A program made the position numbers and the translations under genes. Positions 1 to 6,411 of a stretch of DNA of 6,990 nt are shown here, piece after piece; position 1 is the first letter of the stretch, and every line of letters starts with the position of its first letter. Origin of the DNA: Oscillospiraceae bacterium (lineage in GTDB: Bacteria; Bacillota; Clostridia; Oscillospirales; Ruminococcaceae); the NCBI GenBank assembly GCA_019416775.1, contig DXWR01000013.1, forward strand, positions 1-6,990. The letters are read 5' to 3'. The notes under the pieces are model-generated. The model saw only the letters and a program-made list of their open reading frames with translations, searched no databases and was not told where the DNA came from.

Positions 1-995
1 ACCAGCACAATGACCAGTCCTCCGCCCTTTCGCACGGCCCCCAGCCGCACGTCGAACACCGAGCCGCCCTGGTGGAGATCCATCCGCCGGGGCTGGTGGT
101 CTTCCAGGGTTTTTCTGGCCAAATCGCAGAGCTGAGGGGAACGGGTATAACACACCAGATCCTGACCGTCCGGAAGCGTTTCACAGTCAAAGCATTTCCG
201 GGCAGCATGGTTGATGGTCAGCACCTTTACCTCTGAATCAGTGAGGATGAAGCCTTCCTCCATATTCACCAACATTTCATCAATGCGGCGGCGCTCCCGT
301 TTATATTTCTGCACCGTCTCCTCCACCTGCTGAGACAGCCGCAGGGTAGACTGGGCAATGGGAAGCAGTTCGTCGTATTCCGGGGGATCGATCTGAATCT
401 TTTCCCCTTCCCCGATTTTCAGCATCTGCTGACCGATTTCCTGTACCGGACGAGTCACGCTTTTTGCAAACCGTCCCGCCAGCAGCAACGCCACCAGCAA
501 CGCGCCGGCAAAGCCTACCAGCAAGCCGGGAAGCAGCAGCCAAAAGTATTCCAACACGCCGTTGCTGGGCTGACTCAGCCGGAGGATATTGTCGTCTTCG
601 GTACGGACGGCGCCGTAAAGCATGGTTTCCTGGGTGGTGTCGGATTGACGCAGGGAGGTTCCACTGCCGGATAACCGGGCTTCCTCCACTTCGGGACGGG
701 ATTCGTGATTGTCCAAATCCTCCAATTCCGCAGCAGTATCGCAGAGCACATCCCCATCGGGATCAATAATGGTAATTCGAGTGCCTTCCGTTAAATCGGC
801 ACAAAGGGTTTGACACTGGGCCAACAACGCACCCTCCCAATCCAAAGCGTTAGCGCAAAGCCGGGCCTGGGTGAGAATTGCCTGTTGCTGTTGCTGCAGC
901 ATTTGGTTGGAAATCGCATACCCTACCACCAGCAAACTAACCGCCAATGCAATGGCCACTGCTGCTGTAATACAGGTAAAAACAGCCCGCTTCAA
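1..995 (-). CDS. phoR: PhoR-type sensor histidine kinase, N-terminal part (cut by window edge)
   Basis: Membrane sensor kinase predicted to phosphorylate the response regulator encoded just upstream, when phosphate is short. Translating 995 to 1 gives 331 uninterrupted residues. In order: hydrophobic segment about 4-28; extracytoplasmic domain about 30-149 with RITIIDPDGDVLCDT (73-87) and NHESRPEVEEA (96-106), a pattern typical of the Firmicutes PhoR sensor region; second membrane segment about 151-173; HAMP linker about 174-226 (RFAKSVTRPVQEI); PAS-like domain from about 236 to the edge. The His phosphoacceptor and ATPase domains would lie beyond base 1 and are not seen. Start chosen: TTG at 995, seven bases after AAAGGAGG; the nearby ATG at 1002 is in another frame, and an in-frame TAA at 1016-1014 blocks a longer start. 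Odd points: 176 bases separate it from the regulator gene, with a terminator-like hairpin between, and the PAS region has four cysteines (268, 271, 282, 290). The family call is strong; phosphate specificity rests on context and the sensor motif. Confidence 0.9.
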   Translation of the reverse strand, partial: MKRAVFTCITAAVAIALAVSLLVVGYAISNQMLQQQQQAILTQARLCANALDWEGALLAQCQTLCADLTEGTRITIIDPDGDVLCDTAAELEDLDNHESRPEVEEARLSGSGTSLRQSDTTQETMLYGAVRTEDDNILRLSQPSNGVLEYFWLLLPGLLVGFAGALLVALLLAGRFAKSVTRPVQEIGQQMLKIGEGEKIQIDPPEYDELLPIAQSTLRLSQQVEETVQKYKRERRRIDEMLVNMEEGFILTDSEVKVLTINHAARKCFDCETLPDGQDLVCYTRSPQLCDLARKTLEDHQPRRMDLHQGGSVFDVRLGAVRKGGGLVIVL

Positions 996-1002
996 AGGGC
1001 AT

Positions 1003-1010
1003 CCTCCTTT
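1003..1010 (-). promoter_or_regulatory. Ribosome binding site fixing the TTG start of the kinase
   Basis: The minus strand reads AAAGGAGG here, nearly the full anti-16S complement, seven bases before TTG at 995-993. The ATG at 1002-1000 lies directly against this site and is out of frame with the kinase, so the TTG is the best start. A strong site with a weak start codon may hold the kinase at a modest level; that is inference. Confidence 0.8.
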
Positions 1011-1041
1011 TCTTTATAGTTTCTCTCTACTAACTACTTTG

Positions 1042-1121
1042 AAAAAAGACAACGCAAAACCACGTTCTCGTTAATCAAATCAATCCAGAAGAAAGATGAG
1101 AACGTCGTTGTTGCGTTTGTC
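1042..1121 (-). terminator. Long imperfect hairpin with T6 between regulator and kinase genes
   Basis: Arms at 1048-1069 and 1098-1121 are inverted repeats around a 28-base loop. Read on the minus strand, the stem pairs about 21 base pairs: eight next to the loop, a G/G mismatch, three pairs, a bulged C, seven pairs, a bulged A and three pairs. It is followed at once by six Ts (1047-1042). Stem plus T-run in the direction of transcription is what an intrinsic terminator looks like, though the loop is large and the stem is not especially GC-rich. It would end or reduce transcription after the response regulator gene. It could instead be an mRNA stability or processing element. I saw no convincing separate promoter for the kinase downstream of it. 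Confidence 0.55.
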
Positions 1122-1171
1122 CAAAAAACCGGATTTCCGGAATCTATTCCAATACAAAAGGATAAATGAGA

Positions 1172-1864
1172 TTAGGATTGTCCACTGCCCAGGAAACGGT
1201 ACCCCACTCCCCGGACGGTTTTGATATGGCCTTCTCCGGCTTTCCCTAATTTTTTCCGCAAAGACTGAATGTGAATATCCAAGGTCCTGGTTTCCAGGTT
1301 TTCATATCCCCACACCGTGCTGAGCAGTTCACTGCGCTCCATGACACGGTTGCTGTTTTCCATCAGGCATTGCAGAAGGCTGTATTCTTTATGGGTCAAT
1401 TCCACAGGACGGCCCTCCACCGTTACGGTATGAGTCGCGGGATCCAGCACCAGATCGTCACATACCAGGCGGGTTTTGCCCCCGCTGGCAGGCATCTGAG
1501 CCCGGCGCAGCAGGCTGCGCACCCGAGCGGTCAGTTCCATCACCCCGAAGGGCTTGGTCATATAATCGTCCGCTCCGCTGTCCAATCCCACCACTTTGTC
1601 CAATTCCGTATCTTTGGCGGTGAGCATCATCACGGGAATCTGCATCAAGCCCGGCGCCGAGCGCATCCGCCGCACCGCTTCCACGCCATCCATCCCGGGG
1701 AGCATAATGTCAAACAAGCACAGATCCGGCGGGGTTTGTTCCATGGAGAGCAGCGCTTCCTCTGCTGTCTCATAGCCTTTTACGGTGTAACCGCAGTTTT
1801 CCAGAGCAATGGTCAGCAGATGGCGAATGCCGCTGTCGTCTTCAATGACGTAGAGCAAGGGCAT
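1172..1864 (-). CDS. phoB: PhoB/PhoP-type response regulator, OmpR family
   Basis: DNA-binding response regulator, 230 residues, the usual length for the OmpR/PhoB family. The receiver domain spans about 1-120: acidic pocket E8-D9-D10, phosphoacceptor D52 in LFDIMLPGMDG, conserved T82 (MLTAKD) and K104 (KPF). The winged-helix output domain spans about 129-226, with the recognition-helix stretch ETRTLDIHIQSLRKKLG and the C-terminal TVRGVGYRF hairpin. All phosphorylation residues are present. It starts 27 bases after phoU ends; the ATG at 1864 follows AAAGGAAG at a slightly long spacing. Its place directly after pst-phoU and before a PhoR-like kinase supports a role in phosphate starvation control, most likely binding the TTTACA repeats upstream of pstS. 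In Gram-positives the same protein is often called PhoP, so the symbol is a naming choice. Specificity is inferred from context. Confidence 0.93.
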   Translation of the reverse strand: MPLLYVIEDDSGIRHLLTIALENCGYTVKGYETAEEALLSMEQTPPDLCLFDIMLPGMDGVEAVRRMRSAPGLMQIPVMMLTAKDTELDKVVGLDSGADDYMTKPFGVMELTARVRSLLRRAQMPASGGKTRLVCDDLVLDPATHTVTVEGRPVELTHKEYSLLQCLMENSNRVMERSELLSTVWGYENLETRTLDIHIQSLRKKLGKAGEGHIKTVRGVGYRFLGSGQS

Positions 1865-1891
1865 GATGTCAGCTTCCTTTCCGGGGATGGA

Positions 1892-2551
1892 TTACAGTAA
1901 TTGCTTATCGTGGATGGATCCGGTCTGGGCAAATTCCAGCCATTCACAGATATTCACTGCATGGTCGCCGATCCGTTCCAGATACTTAGCGATCATCAGA
2001 ATATCAATGCAGTTGTCGATGCGGTCGGGCTGGTGCATCTGCTCTGCTACTTCAAATTTCACCTGGTTGAACAATTCGTCCACCTGATCATCGTCATCCA
2101 TAACTTTTTTGGCCAGCTCGGCGTCGTTGTTGATGTAGCTGAGCAGAGCATCGTGAAGCATTGCCTTGGCGCAGCGTGCCATTTCAGGAATGTGATGCAC
2201 CAAATGGAAGGCGTCCAAACGATCTTTGAAACCGCAGATCAGTTCCGCAATATCGGCAGCCTGGTCGCCGATCCGTTCCAGCTCGGTGACGATCTGCAGG
2301 GCGGCGGAAACGTTTCTCAAGTCGCTGGCCACCGGCTGCTGGCGAAGAAGCAGAGTAAAGCAGGCGCTTTCGATAGAGCGGCGGGCATCGTTAATTTCCG
2401 CATCGTTTTTGATGACCTCTTCGGCCTGCTTGGTGTTCTGGGTTTCAAAGGCCTGAATGGTTTCTTCCAGCGCGGTGTCCACTTGGCTTCCCATGGTGAC
2501 CAGTTTCACGTGCAGCTGATCCAACTGCTGCAAAAAAGTTTCTCTAGGCAT
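1892..2551 (-). CDS. phoU: Phosphate signalling protein PhoU
   Basis: Cytoplasmic negative regulator that couples the Pst transporter to the PhoR kinase; in the characterised family it damps Pho signalling when phosphate is plentiful. At 219 residues it has the normal PhoU length and the two tandem helical PhoU repeats, about 10-110 and 115-210. The metal-binding signatures are both present: ELERIGDQAADI (90-101) and YLERIGDHAVNI (190-201), exactly 100 residues apart. The ATG at 2551 follows AGGAGG at eight bases. The gene sits 21 bases after pstB and 27 before the response regulator, so one transcript probably carries all three. The two signature motifs are encoded by an identical 20-base stretch. 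No missing residues or frame breaks were seen. Confidence 0.96.
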   Translation of the reverse strand: MPRETFLQQLDQLHVKLVTMGSQVDTALEETIQAFETQNTKQAEEVIKNDAEINDARRSIESACFTLLLRQQPVASDLRNVSAALQIVTELERIGDQAADIAELICGFKDRLDAFHLVHHIPEMARCAKAMLHDALLSYINNDAELAKKVMDDDDQVDELFNQVKFEVAEQMHQPDRIDNCIDILMIAKYLERIGDHAVNICEWLEFAQTGSIHDKQLL

Positions 2552-2572
2552 TGGTTCTTCCTCCTATACAAA

Positions 2573-3337
2573 TCAGCCAAACCGGCCGGTGATGTAATCT
2601 TCGGTGCGCTTATCCTGCGGACGGGCAAAGATGGTTTCGGTATCCCCGATTTCCACCATTTCACCTACCAGGAAGAAGGCAGTGCGGTCCGCCACACGGG
2701 CAGCCTGCTGCATATTGTGGGTGACGATGGCAATGGCGTAGTTCTTCTTCAGTTCTTCCATCAGCTCTTCGATTTTCATGGTGGAGATGGGGTCCAAAGC
2801 GCTGGTGGGTTCGTCCATCAAGAGCAGTTCCGGCTGCACCGCCAAAGCGCGGGCGATGCAAAGGCGCTGCTGCTGACCGCCGGAAAGGCCCAGGGCAGAT
2901 TTTTTCAAGCGGTCCTTGACTTCATCAAAGATAGCGGCGCCCTTCAGAGATGTTTCCACAATCTCGTCCAGTTGGGCTTTTTTCTTAATACCGTGAATCC
3001 GGGGACCGTAGGCAATGTTATCGTAGATGCTCATGGGGAAGGGGTTGGGCTGCTGGAACACCATGCCCACTTTTTTCCGCAGCATGGTGGGATCGCACTT
3101 GGGGGAGAAAATGTCTTCTCCATCCAGCAGAACCGTTCCTTCGATCTTCACATTGGCCACCAAATCGTTCATTCGGTTGAGGGTTTTCAAAAAGGTAGAT
3201 TTGCCGCAGCCGGAGGGGCCGATAAAAGCAGTGACGCTCTTATCGTAGATATCCATAGAAACATCCTTCAAAGCGTGGTTATCCCCGTACCACAGATTCA
3301 GGTTCTTTACCTCACATTTTACCGTTTGCTGTTCCAT
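2573..3337 (-). CDS. pstB: Phosphate ABC transporter ATP-binding protein PstB
   Basis: ATPase that powers phosphate import through PstCA. At 254 residues it is the standard PstB length. Nucleotide-binding elements are complete: Walker A GPSGCGKST (40-48), Q-loop around Q95-Q96 in MVFQQPNPFP, signature LSGGQQQR (151-158), Walker B LLLMDEP (171-177), D-loop SALD and switch histidine H207 (VTHNMQQ). The stretches FLKTLNRMNDL after Walker A and QQPNPFPMSIYDNI are typical of PstB rather than other ABC ATPases. The ATG at 3337 follows AAAGGA at eight bases. It lies 43 bases after pstA and 21 before phoU. No sign of damage. Confidence 0.97.
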   Translation of the reverse strand: MEQQTVKCEVKNLNLWYGDNHALKDVSMDIYDKSVTAFIGPSGCGKSTFLKTLNRMNDLVANVKIEGTVLLDGEDIFSPKCDPTMLRKKVGMVFQQPNPFPMSIYDNIAYGPRIHGIKKKAQLDEIVETSLKGAAIFDEVKDRLKKSALGLSGGQQQRLCIARALAVQPELLLMDEPTSALDPISTMKIEELMEELKKNYAIAIVTHNMQQAARVADRTAFFLVGEMVEIGDTETIFARPQDKRTEDYITGRFG

Positions 3338-3380
3338 AATTCAAGTCCTTTCTGGCATTCCTTCTCCAAAAAATTGGATA

Positions 3381-4301
3381 TTAGCCTTCTGCACTGGTTT
3401 TCTTCGCGAAGCGGTTGCGCACCAATCCGGCGCAGATGTTGATAATAAGCACCAGCACGATCAGCACCAGCGCAATGCCGAAGGCATTGTCGGTGTCGTT
3501 GTTGGCGGTGTAACGCAGGTACATTTCCACTGTCAAAGTAGCGCCGGACTGCATGGTGTGGCCCAAGAAATCAGTGACCATATTGGAGCCGCTGCCTGCG
3601 GTGAAGATCAGCGCGGCACTTTCGCCCACGATACGGCCGATGGCCAGAATAACACCGGTGGCGATGCCGCCGATGGAGCTGGGCAGGATCACCGTGCGGA
3701 TCATGTACCATTTGGTGGCGCCGATGCCCAGAGCACCGGAACGGTAGCTCAGGGGAACGGTTTTCAAGGCTTCCTGGGCGGTCCGGGTAATGGTGGGCAG
3801 GATCATCAGGGTCAAGGTCAAACAGCCGCAGAGGATAGAAGTACCCATACCCAAAACGTTTCCGAAAAACACCATGCCGAACAAGCCGAACAGGATGGAA
3901 GGGATACCGGACAAGGTCTCGGTAGTAAATTCAATGATCTTTACCAATTTCCCGGGCTTGGCGTATTCATTCAGGAAGATGGCGCTGCCAACGCCCAAGG
4001 GAGTGGCAATCAACAGAGTAATTACAATGATATAGAGAGTATTAATAATGTTGGGCAGAATGCCGTAGGTGCCTTGCAGGAAGGAACGTTCCCCTACCAG
4101 GAAGTTGGGGTTGGAAAGCAGCACCGGCACACCCCGGACAATGACATAGATGATAATTCCGGCGATCAGCGCCACAGCAACAAAGGCACAGACGATGATC
4201 AAAACCCGCAGCACCGTATCACTGGTGCGCTTTTTCTTTTTTAAGATGGAAAAGCCGTTGCTCAGATTGTTGTTGACTACAGCAGCAGTTTGAGTACTCA
4301 T
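3381..4301 (-). CDS. pstA: Phosphate ABC transporter permease PstA
   Basis: Membrane subunit that with PstC forms the phosphate channel. It has 306 residues. A charged cytoplasmic N-terminus (KKKKR at 21-25) precedes about six hydrophobic segments: roughly 31-56, 81-110, 132-148, 155-172, 212-235 and 274-297. The coupling loop that contacts PstB is seen as EALKTVPLSYRSGALGIGATKW (177-198), the binding-protein-dependent permease signature, and the segment GVILAIGRIVGESAAL (216-231) is typical of PstA. The start codon overlaps the pstC stop as ATGA (4301-4298), a sign of translational coupling and equal subunit supply. The Shine-Dalgarno bases lie inside the end of pstC (TGGAG, with AAGGA before the ATG). 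Confidence 0.96.
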   Translation of the reverse strand: MSTQTAAVVNNNLSNGFSILKKKKRTSDTVLRVLIIVCAFVAVALIAGIIIYVIVRGVPVLLSNPNFLVGERSFLQGTYGILPNIINTLYIIVITLLIATPLGVGSAIFLNEYAKPGKLVKIIEFTTETLSGIPSILFGLFGMVFFGNVLGMGTSILCGCLTLTLMILPTITRTAQEALKTVPLSYRSGALGIGATKWYMIRTVILPSSIGGIATGVILAIGRIVGESAALIFTAGSGSNMVTDFLGHTMQSGATLTVEMYLRYTANNDTDNAFGIALVLIVLVLIINICAGLVRNRFAKKTSAEG

Positions 4302-5260
4302 TCCTTCTCCACCCCTTTCTTCAAGACTACGTTCACCAGGATATTGATAATCATAATGAACACAAACAGCACCAGGCCGATGGTGAACAGCACTTCACGG
4401 TGCAGGCCGGAAGAGTAGCTCATTTCCGACACGATACCGGTGGTCAAGAAACGCACCGAGTTGAAGGGGAAAGGCACATTGGCCACGTTGCCGCAGACCA
4501 TAACCACCGCCATGGCTTCACCCAAAGCACGGCCGATACCCAGCACCACGCCGGTGAGGATACCGCTCTTCGCTGCGGGGATGGTCACTTTAAAGATGGT
4601 CTGGATTTTGCTGGCGCCCAGGGCCAGAGAAGAAGCCCGGTAATGCTGGGGTACCGCCCGGAGAGAAGATTCGCTGACGTTGATCACCGTGGGCAGGATC
4701 ATAATGGCCAGCACCAGCACGGCGGAAATCAAACTCTTACCGCCGGTCATCTGATGGTCTGGATCATTGGCAAAGATGGCGGCTTCAATGTCGTACATCA
4801 ACGGGCAGAGGATGATAGCGCCCAACAAGCCGTACACTACGCTGGGAATACCGGCCAGCAGTTCCACACAGGGCCGCACAATGTTGGCCAGTTTGCTGTT
4901 GGCGATCTCTGCCAAGAACACAGCAGCCAACAAACCGATGGGAACACCGATGCAGATGGCCAGAGTGGTACCTAAAATACTGGCCAGAATCAAATAGGCG
5001 ATACCGAAGCTGGGATCGTCTGCTGTGGGGCTCCAAACGGTGCCGAAGAGGATGTCCAGAATGCCCACTTCGCCCAGAGCCGGAGCACCGGAAGCAATCA
5101 AATAAATGGTAATCGCTGCCACTGCCAAAATAGCAATGATACCGCAGACGAAAAAGATAATAGTGGCGGTTCGTTCAATGGCCTTCCGGGATTGATTGAC
5201 CCCCAGGATGGTGGTTTTACCGGAAGGAGCCACAGCCGGGTTGCTGGATTTGAGTTTCAT
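4298..5260 (-). CDS. pstC: Phosphate ABC transporter permease PstC
   Basis: Membrane subunit partnering PstA. From the ATG at 5260 it has 320 residues, normal for PstC. Hydrophobic segments lie at about 32-58, 88-116, 132-156, 178-196, 231-253 and 291-314. PstC features include the loop WSPTADDPSFGI (76-87), LLAGIPSVVYGLLG (134-147), the PstB-contacting loop ESSLRAVPQHYRASSLALGASK (197-218) and GIGRALGEAMAVVMV (241-255). The start is chosen because AAGGAG (5267-5272) lies six bases before this ATG. An in-frame TTG at 5332 would add 24 residues but has no ribosome site and would place coding sequence across the hairpin after pstS. The stop overlaps the pstA start. Confidence 0.95.
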   Translation of the reverse strand: MKLKSSNPAVAPSGKTTILGVNQSRKAIERTATIIFFVCGIIAILAVAAITIYLIASGAPALGEVGILDILFGTVWSPTADDPSFGIAYLILASILGTTLAICIGVPIGLLAAVFLAEIANSKLANIVRPCVELLAGIPSVVYGLLGAIILCPLMYDIEAAIFANDPDHQMTGGKSLISAVLVLAIMILPTVINVSESSLRAVPQHYRASSLALGASKIQTIFKVTIPAAKSGILTGVVLGIGRALGEAMAVVMVCGNVANVPFPFNSVRFLTTGIVSEMSYSSGLHREVLFTIGLVLFVFIMIINILVNVVLKKGVEKE

Positions 5261-5266
5261 GATCGG

Positions 5267-5272
5267 CTCCTT
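5267..5272 (-). promoter_or_regulatory. Ribosome binding site deciding the pstC start
   Basis: AAGGAG on the minus strand, six bases from the ATG at 5260, inside a purine-rich run starting AAAGGAAAAGGAG. It supports the 320-residue PstC over the 344-residue version from the TTG at 5332. Confidence 0.8.
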
Positions 5273-5291
5273 TTCCTTTCCCTTATCTCGC

Positions 5292-5328
5292 TCAAAACAG
5301 CCGGGAGAATGCTCTACCGGCTGTTTGA
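5292..5328 (-). terminator. Attenuator-like hairpin between pstS and pstC
   Basis: AAACAGCCGG (5295-5304) and CCGGCTGTTT (5317-5326) are perfect 10-base inverted repeats around a 12-base loop; two more pairs form outside one bulged A. On the minus strand the GC core CAGCCGG/CCGGCTG is followed by TTTTGAG, a short U-tract. That matches a weak intrinsic terminator or a 3'-end stabilising hairpin for the pstS message. With pstCAB-phoU downstream and no clear second promoter in the gap, partial read-through is the simplest reading: many copies of the binding protein, fewer of the membrane complex. Attenuation versus RNA processing cannot be told from sequence. Confidence 0.65.
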
Positions 5329-5380
5329 ACAAAGTCGAGAATCGTTTTTTCAGGGTTTTCGGTGAAATGTGCTGTTCAAA

Positions 5381-6247
5381 TTACTCCGCAGAAGGACCGT
5401 CCACAGTGATCAGACCGACCTGTGCTACCACGTCCTGGCCCTGTTCAGAGTAGATGAAGTTGAAGAATTCCTGAACCAGTTCGCTCTGCTCGGAAATTTC
5501 GCCCTTGGTAGCCATGACGAAGGGACGCTGCAGCGGATAAGTACCAGCCACAATGTTTTCTTCGGTGGCGTCCACGCCGTCGATCTGGATCGCCTTCACA
5601 GTGTCGTCCAGAGCATCCAGGGACACATAGCCGATGGCGCCTTCCGTAGAGGACACGGTGGTAGCAACACCGCCGGTGGAGTCCAGTTCCTGAGCGTATT
5701 TGCAAGCATCTTCAATGCCAAGCAGTTCTTCGAAAGCGCCGCGGGTGCCGGAACCGGATTCACGGCCAACCACAACGATAGCCATGTCGGGGCCGCCTAC
5801 TTCACTCCAGTTGGTGACTTCGCCGGTGTAGATGCTGATCAGCTGTTCGGTGGTCAGGTTGGCGACAGAGTTAGAAGGGTTAACCACTACGGCGATACCG
5901 TCGATTGCAACCACGTTTTCCACAATGCCGTTAGCCTTTTCTTCGTCGGTCAGAGCACGGGAAGCGTTGCCGATGTCCACAGTGCCGGCGGTAACACCTT
6001 CAATGCCGGCGCCGGAACCGGTGTACTGAGCATCCAGAGTTACGCCGGGCAGAGCTTCCGGAACAACTTCCTTCAAAGCTTCGCAGAGGTTCATCATGCT
6101 GGTGGAACCGGTCATGGTAATGGTGCCGCTGACGTTGCCGCCTTCGGAAGTGCCGCTGGTAGTGCTGTTATTGGAGCAGCCGGTGAAAACAACTGCAGCC
6201 ATTGCACCGCACATAGCCAGAGCCAGAATTTTTTTCATGTGTTTCAT
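5381..6247 (-). CDS. pstS: Phosphate-binding lipoprotein PstS
   Basis: Extracytoplasmic substrate-binding protein that captures phosphate and delivers it to PstCA. It has 288 residues from the ATG at 6247. A lipoprotein signal is clear: MKHMKK, hydrophobic stretch 7-20, lipobox FTGC with C24 as the lipidated cysteine, then a Ser/Thr/Gly-rich tether to about residue 42. Phosphate-site motifs of the family are present: MTGSTSM (45-51), YTGSGAGIEGV (75-85), DIGNASRAL (91-99) and GRESGSGTRGAFEELL (161-176). Start choice: AGGAG lies 11 bases before this ATG, a long but usable spacing; the second ATG at 6238 is even further. A frame extension to 6406 would run through the promoter and Pho box and is not real. 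It is the first gene of the operon. Confidence 0.96.
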   Translation of the reverse strand: MKHMKKILALAMCGAMAAVVFTGCSNNSTTSGTSEGGNVSGTITMTGSTSMMNLCEALKEVVPEALPGVTLDAQYTGSGAGIEGVTAGTVDIGNASRALTDEEKANGIVENVVAIDGIAVVVNPSNSVANLTTEQLISIYTGEVTNWSEVGGPDMAIVVVGRESGSGTRGAFEELLGIEDACKYAQELDSTGGVATTVSSTEGAIGYVSLDALDDTVKAIQIDGVDATEENIVAGTYPLQRPFVMATKGEISEQSELVQEFFNFIYSEQGQDVVAQVGLITVDGPSAE

Positions 6248-6280
6248 TGTAATTCCATCTCCTGCTTCATTTTTTGGTTT

Positions 6281-6295
6281 TTGTCTTTCTGACAA
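6281..6295 (-). promoter_or_regulatory. Small hairpin at the predicted 5' end of the pst mRNA
   Basis: TTGTC (6291-6295 read on minus) pairs with GACAA (6281-6285) around the loop AGAAA. A start site about seven bases past the -10 box would fall near 6294, placing this five-pair stem at the extreme 5' end. Such hairpins can slow 5'-end decay. The stem is short and may be chance. Confidence 0.3.
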
Positions 6296-6300
6296 TGCAG

Positions 6301-6328
6301 AGTATACCGGTTTTTCGGGCGATGTGAA
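6301..6328 (-). promoter_or_regulatory. Predicted sigma-A promoter of the pst operon
   Basis: On the minus strand, TTCACA (6323-6328, five of six to TTGACA) and TATACT (6301-6306, five of six to TATAAT) are 16 bases apart, one short of the optimum. The TTTACA repeats lie directly upstream. Start of transcription would be near 6294, giving a leader of about 47 bases before pstS. This is the best promoter match in the intergenic region. Confidence 0.7.
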
Positions 6329-6338
6329 ACCATAAAGC

Positions 6339-6366
6339 AGTAAGACTTTTGTAAAATCCATGTAAA
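6339..6366 (-). promoter_or_regulatory. Pho box: TTTACA direct repeats for the PhoB/PhoP regulator
   Basis: On the minus strand TTTACA occurs at 6361-6366 and again at 6350-6355, exactly 11 bases on, followed 11 bases later by CTTACT (6339-6344, four of six). Tandem hexamers at 11-base period are the hallmark of sites for PhoB and Gram-positive PhoP, whose consensus is TT(A/T/C)ACA-like. The array ends 10 bases upstream of the -35 hexamer, suited to activation. A clear fourth repeat, which B. subtilis PhoP prefers, is not seen in register. Confidence 0.7.
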
Positions 6367-6411
6367 GTCGGCAGGTTTTCTTGGGTGAAATGCAAAGTAC
6401 AGGCAAACTTT

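Noticed and set aside
1000..1002. ATG start for the kinase at 1002
   Set aside because: Out of frame with the kinase and directly adjoining the GGAGG.
1011..1060. Possible promoter for the kinase (TATAAA near 1013-1018)
   Set aside because: The nearest -35-like hexamer is at poor spacing and the start site would fall inside the ribosome binding site.
1123..1140. CCGG-ATTT-CCGG mini-hairpin next to an A6/T6 run after the response regulator
   Set aside because: A four-pair stem is too short for a terminator; the larger hairpin right after it is the better candidate.
1271..1900. Plus-strand open frame antisense to the response regulator
   Set aside because: His/Gln-rich translation with no domain, opposite a complete OmpR-family gene.
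1901..3442. Plus-strand open frame of 513 codons across phoU and pstB
   Set aside because: It lies antisense to two genes with complete family motifs, shows no recognisable domain, and is explained by the codon bias of the opposite strand.
3558..4244. Plus-strand open frame of 228 codons antisense to pstA
   Set aside because: Gln/Asp/Gly-rich shadow of the codons for hydrophobic membrane segments on the other strand.
5261..5332. 24-residue N-terminal extension of PstC from a TTG
   Set aside because: No ribosome site before the TTG, while AAGGAG fits the ATG at 5260; the extension would be coded by the hairpin region.
6244..6270. Possible 8-codon leader peptide (MKQEMELQ) whose TGA overlaps the pstS ATG
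   Set aside because: No Shine-Dalgarno ahead of its ATG, and the only AGGAG lies inside it and serves pstS; likely chance.
5369..6292. Plus-strand open frame of 307 codons antisense to pstS
   Set aside because: Same cause: a shadow of a well-supported gene, with low-complexity His/Gly/Ala-rich translation and no ribosome site.
6248..6406. 53-residue N-terminal extension of PstS
   Set aside because: It would read through the Pho box and promoter, and would bury the lipoprotein signal inside the protein.
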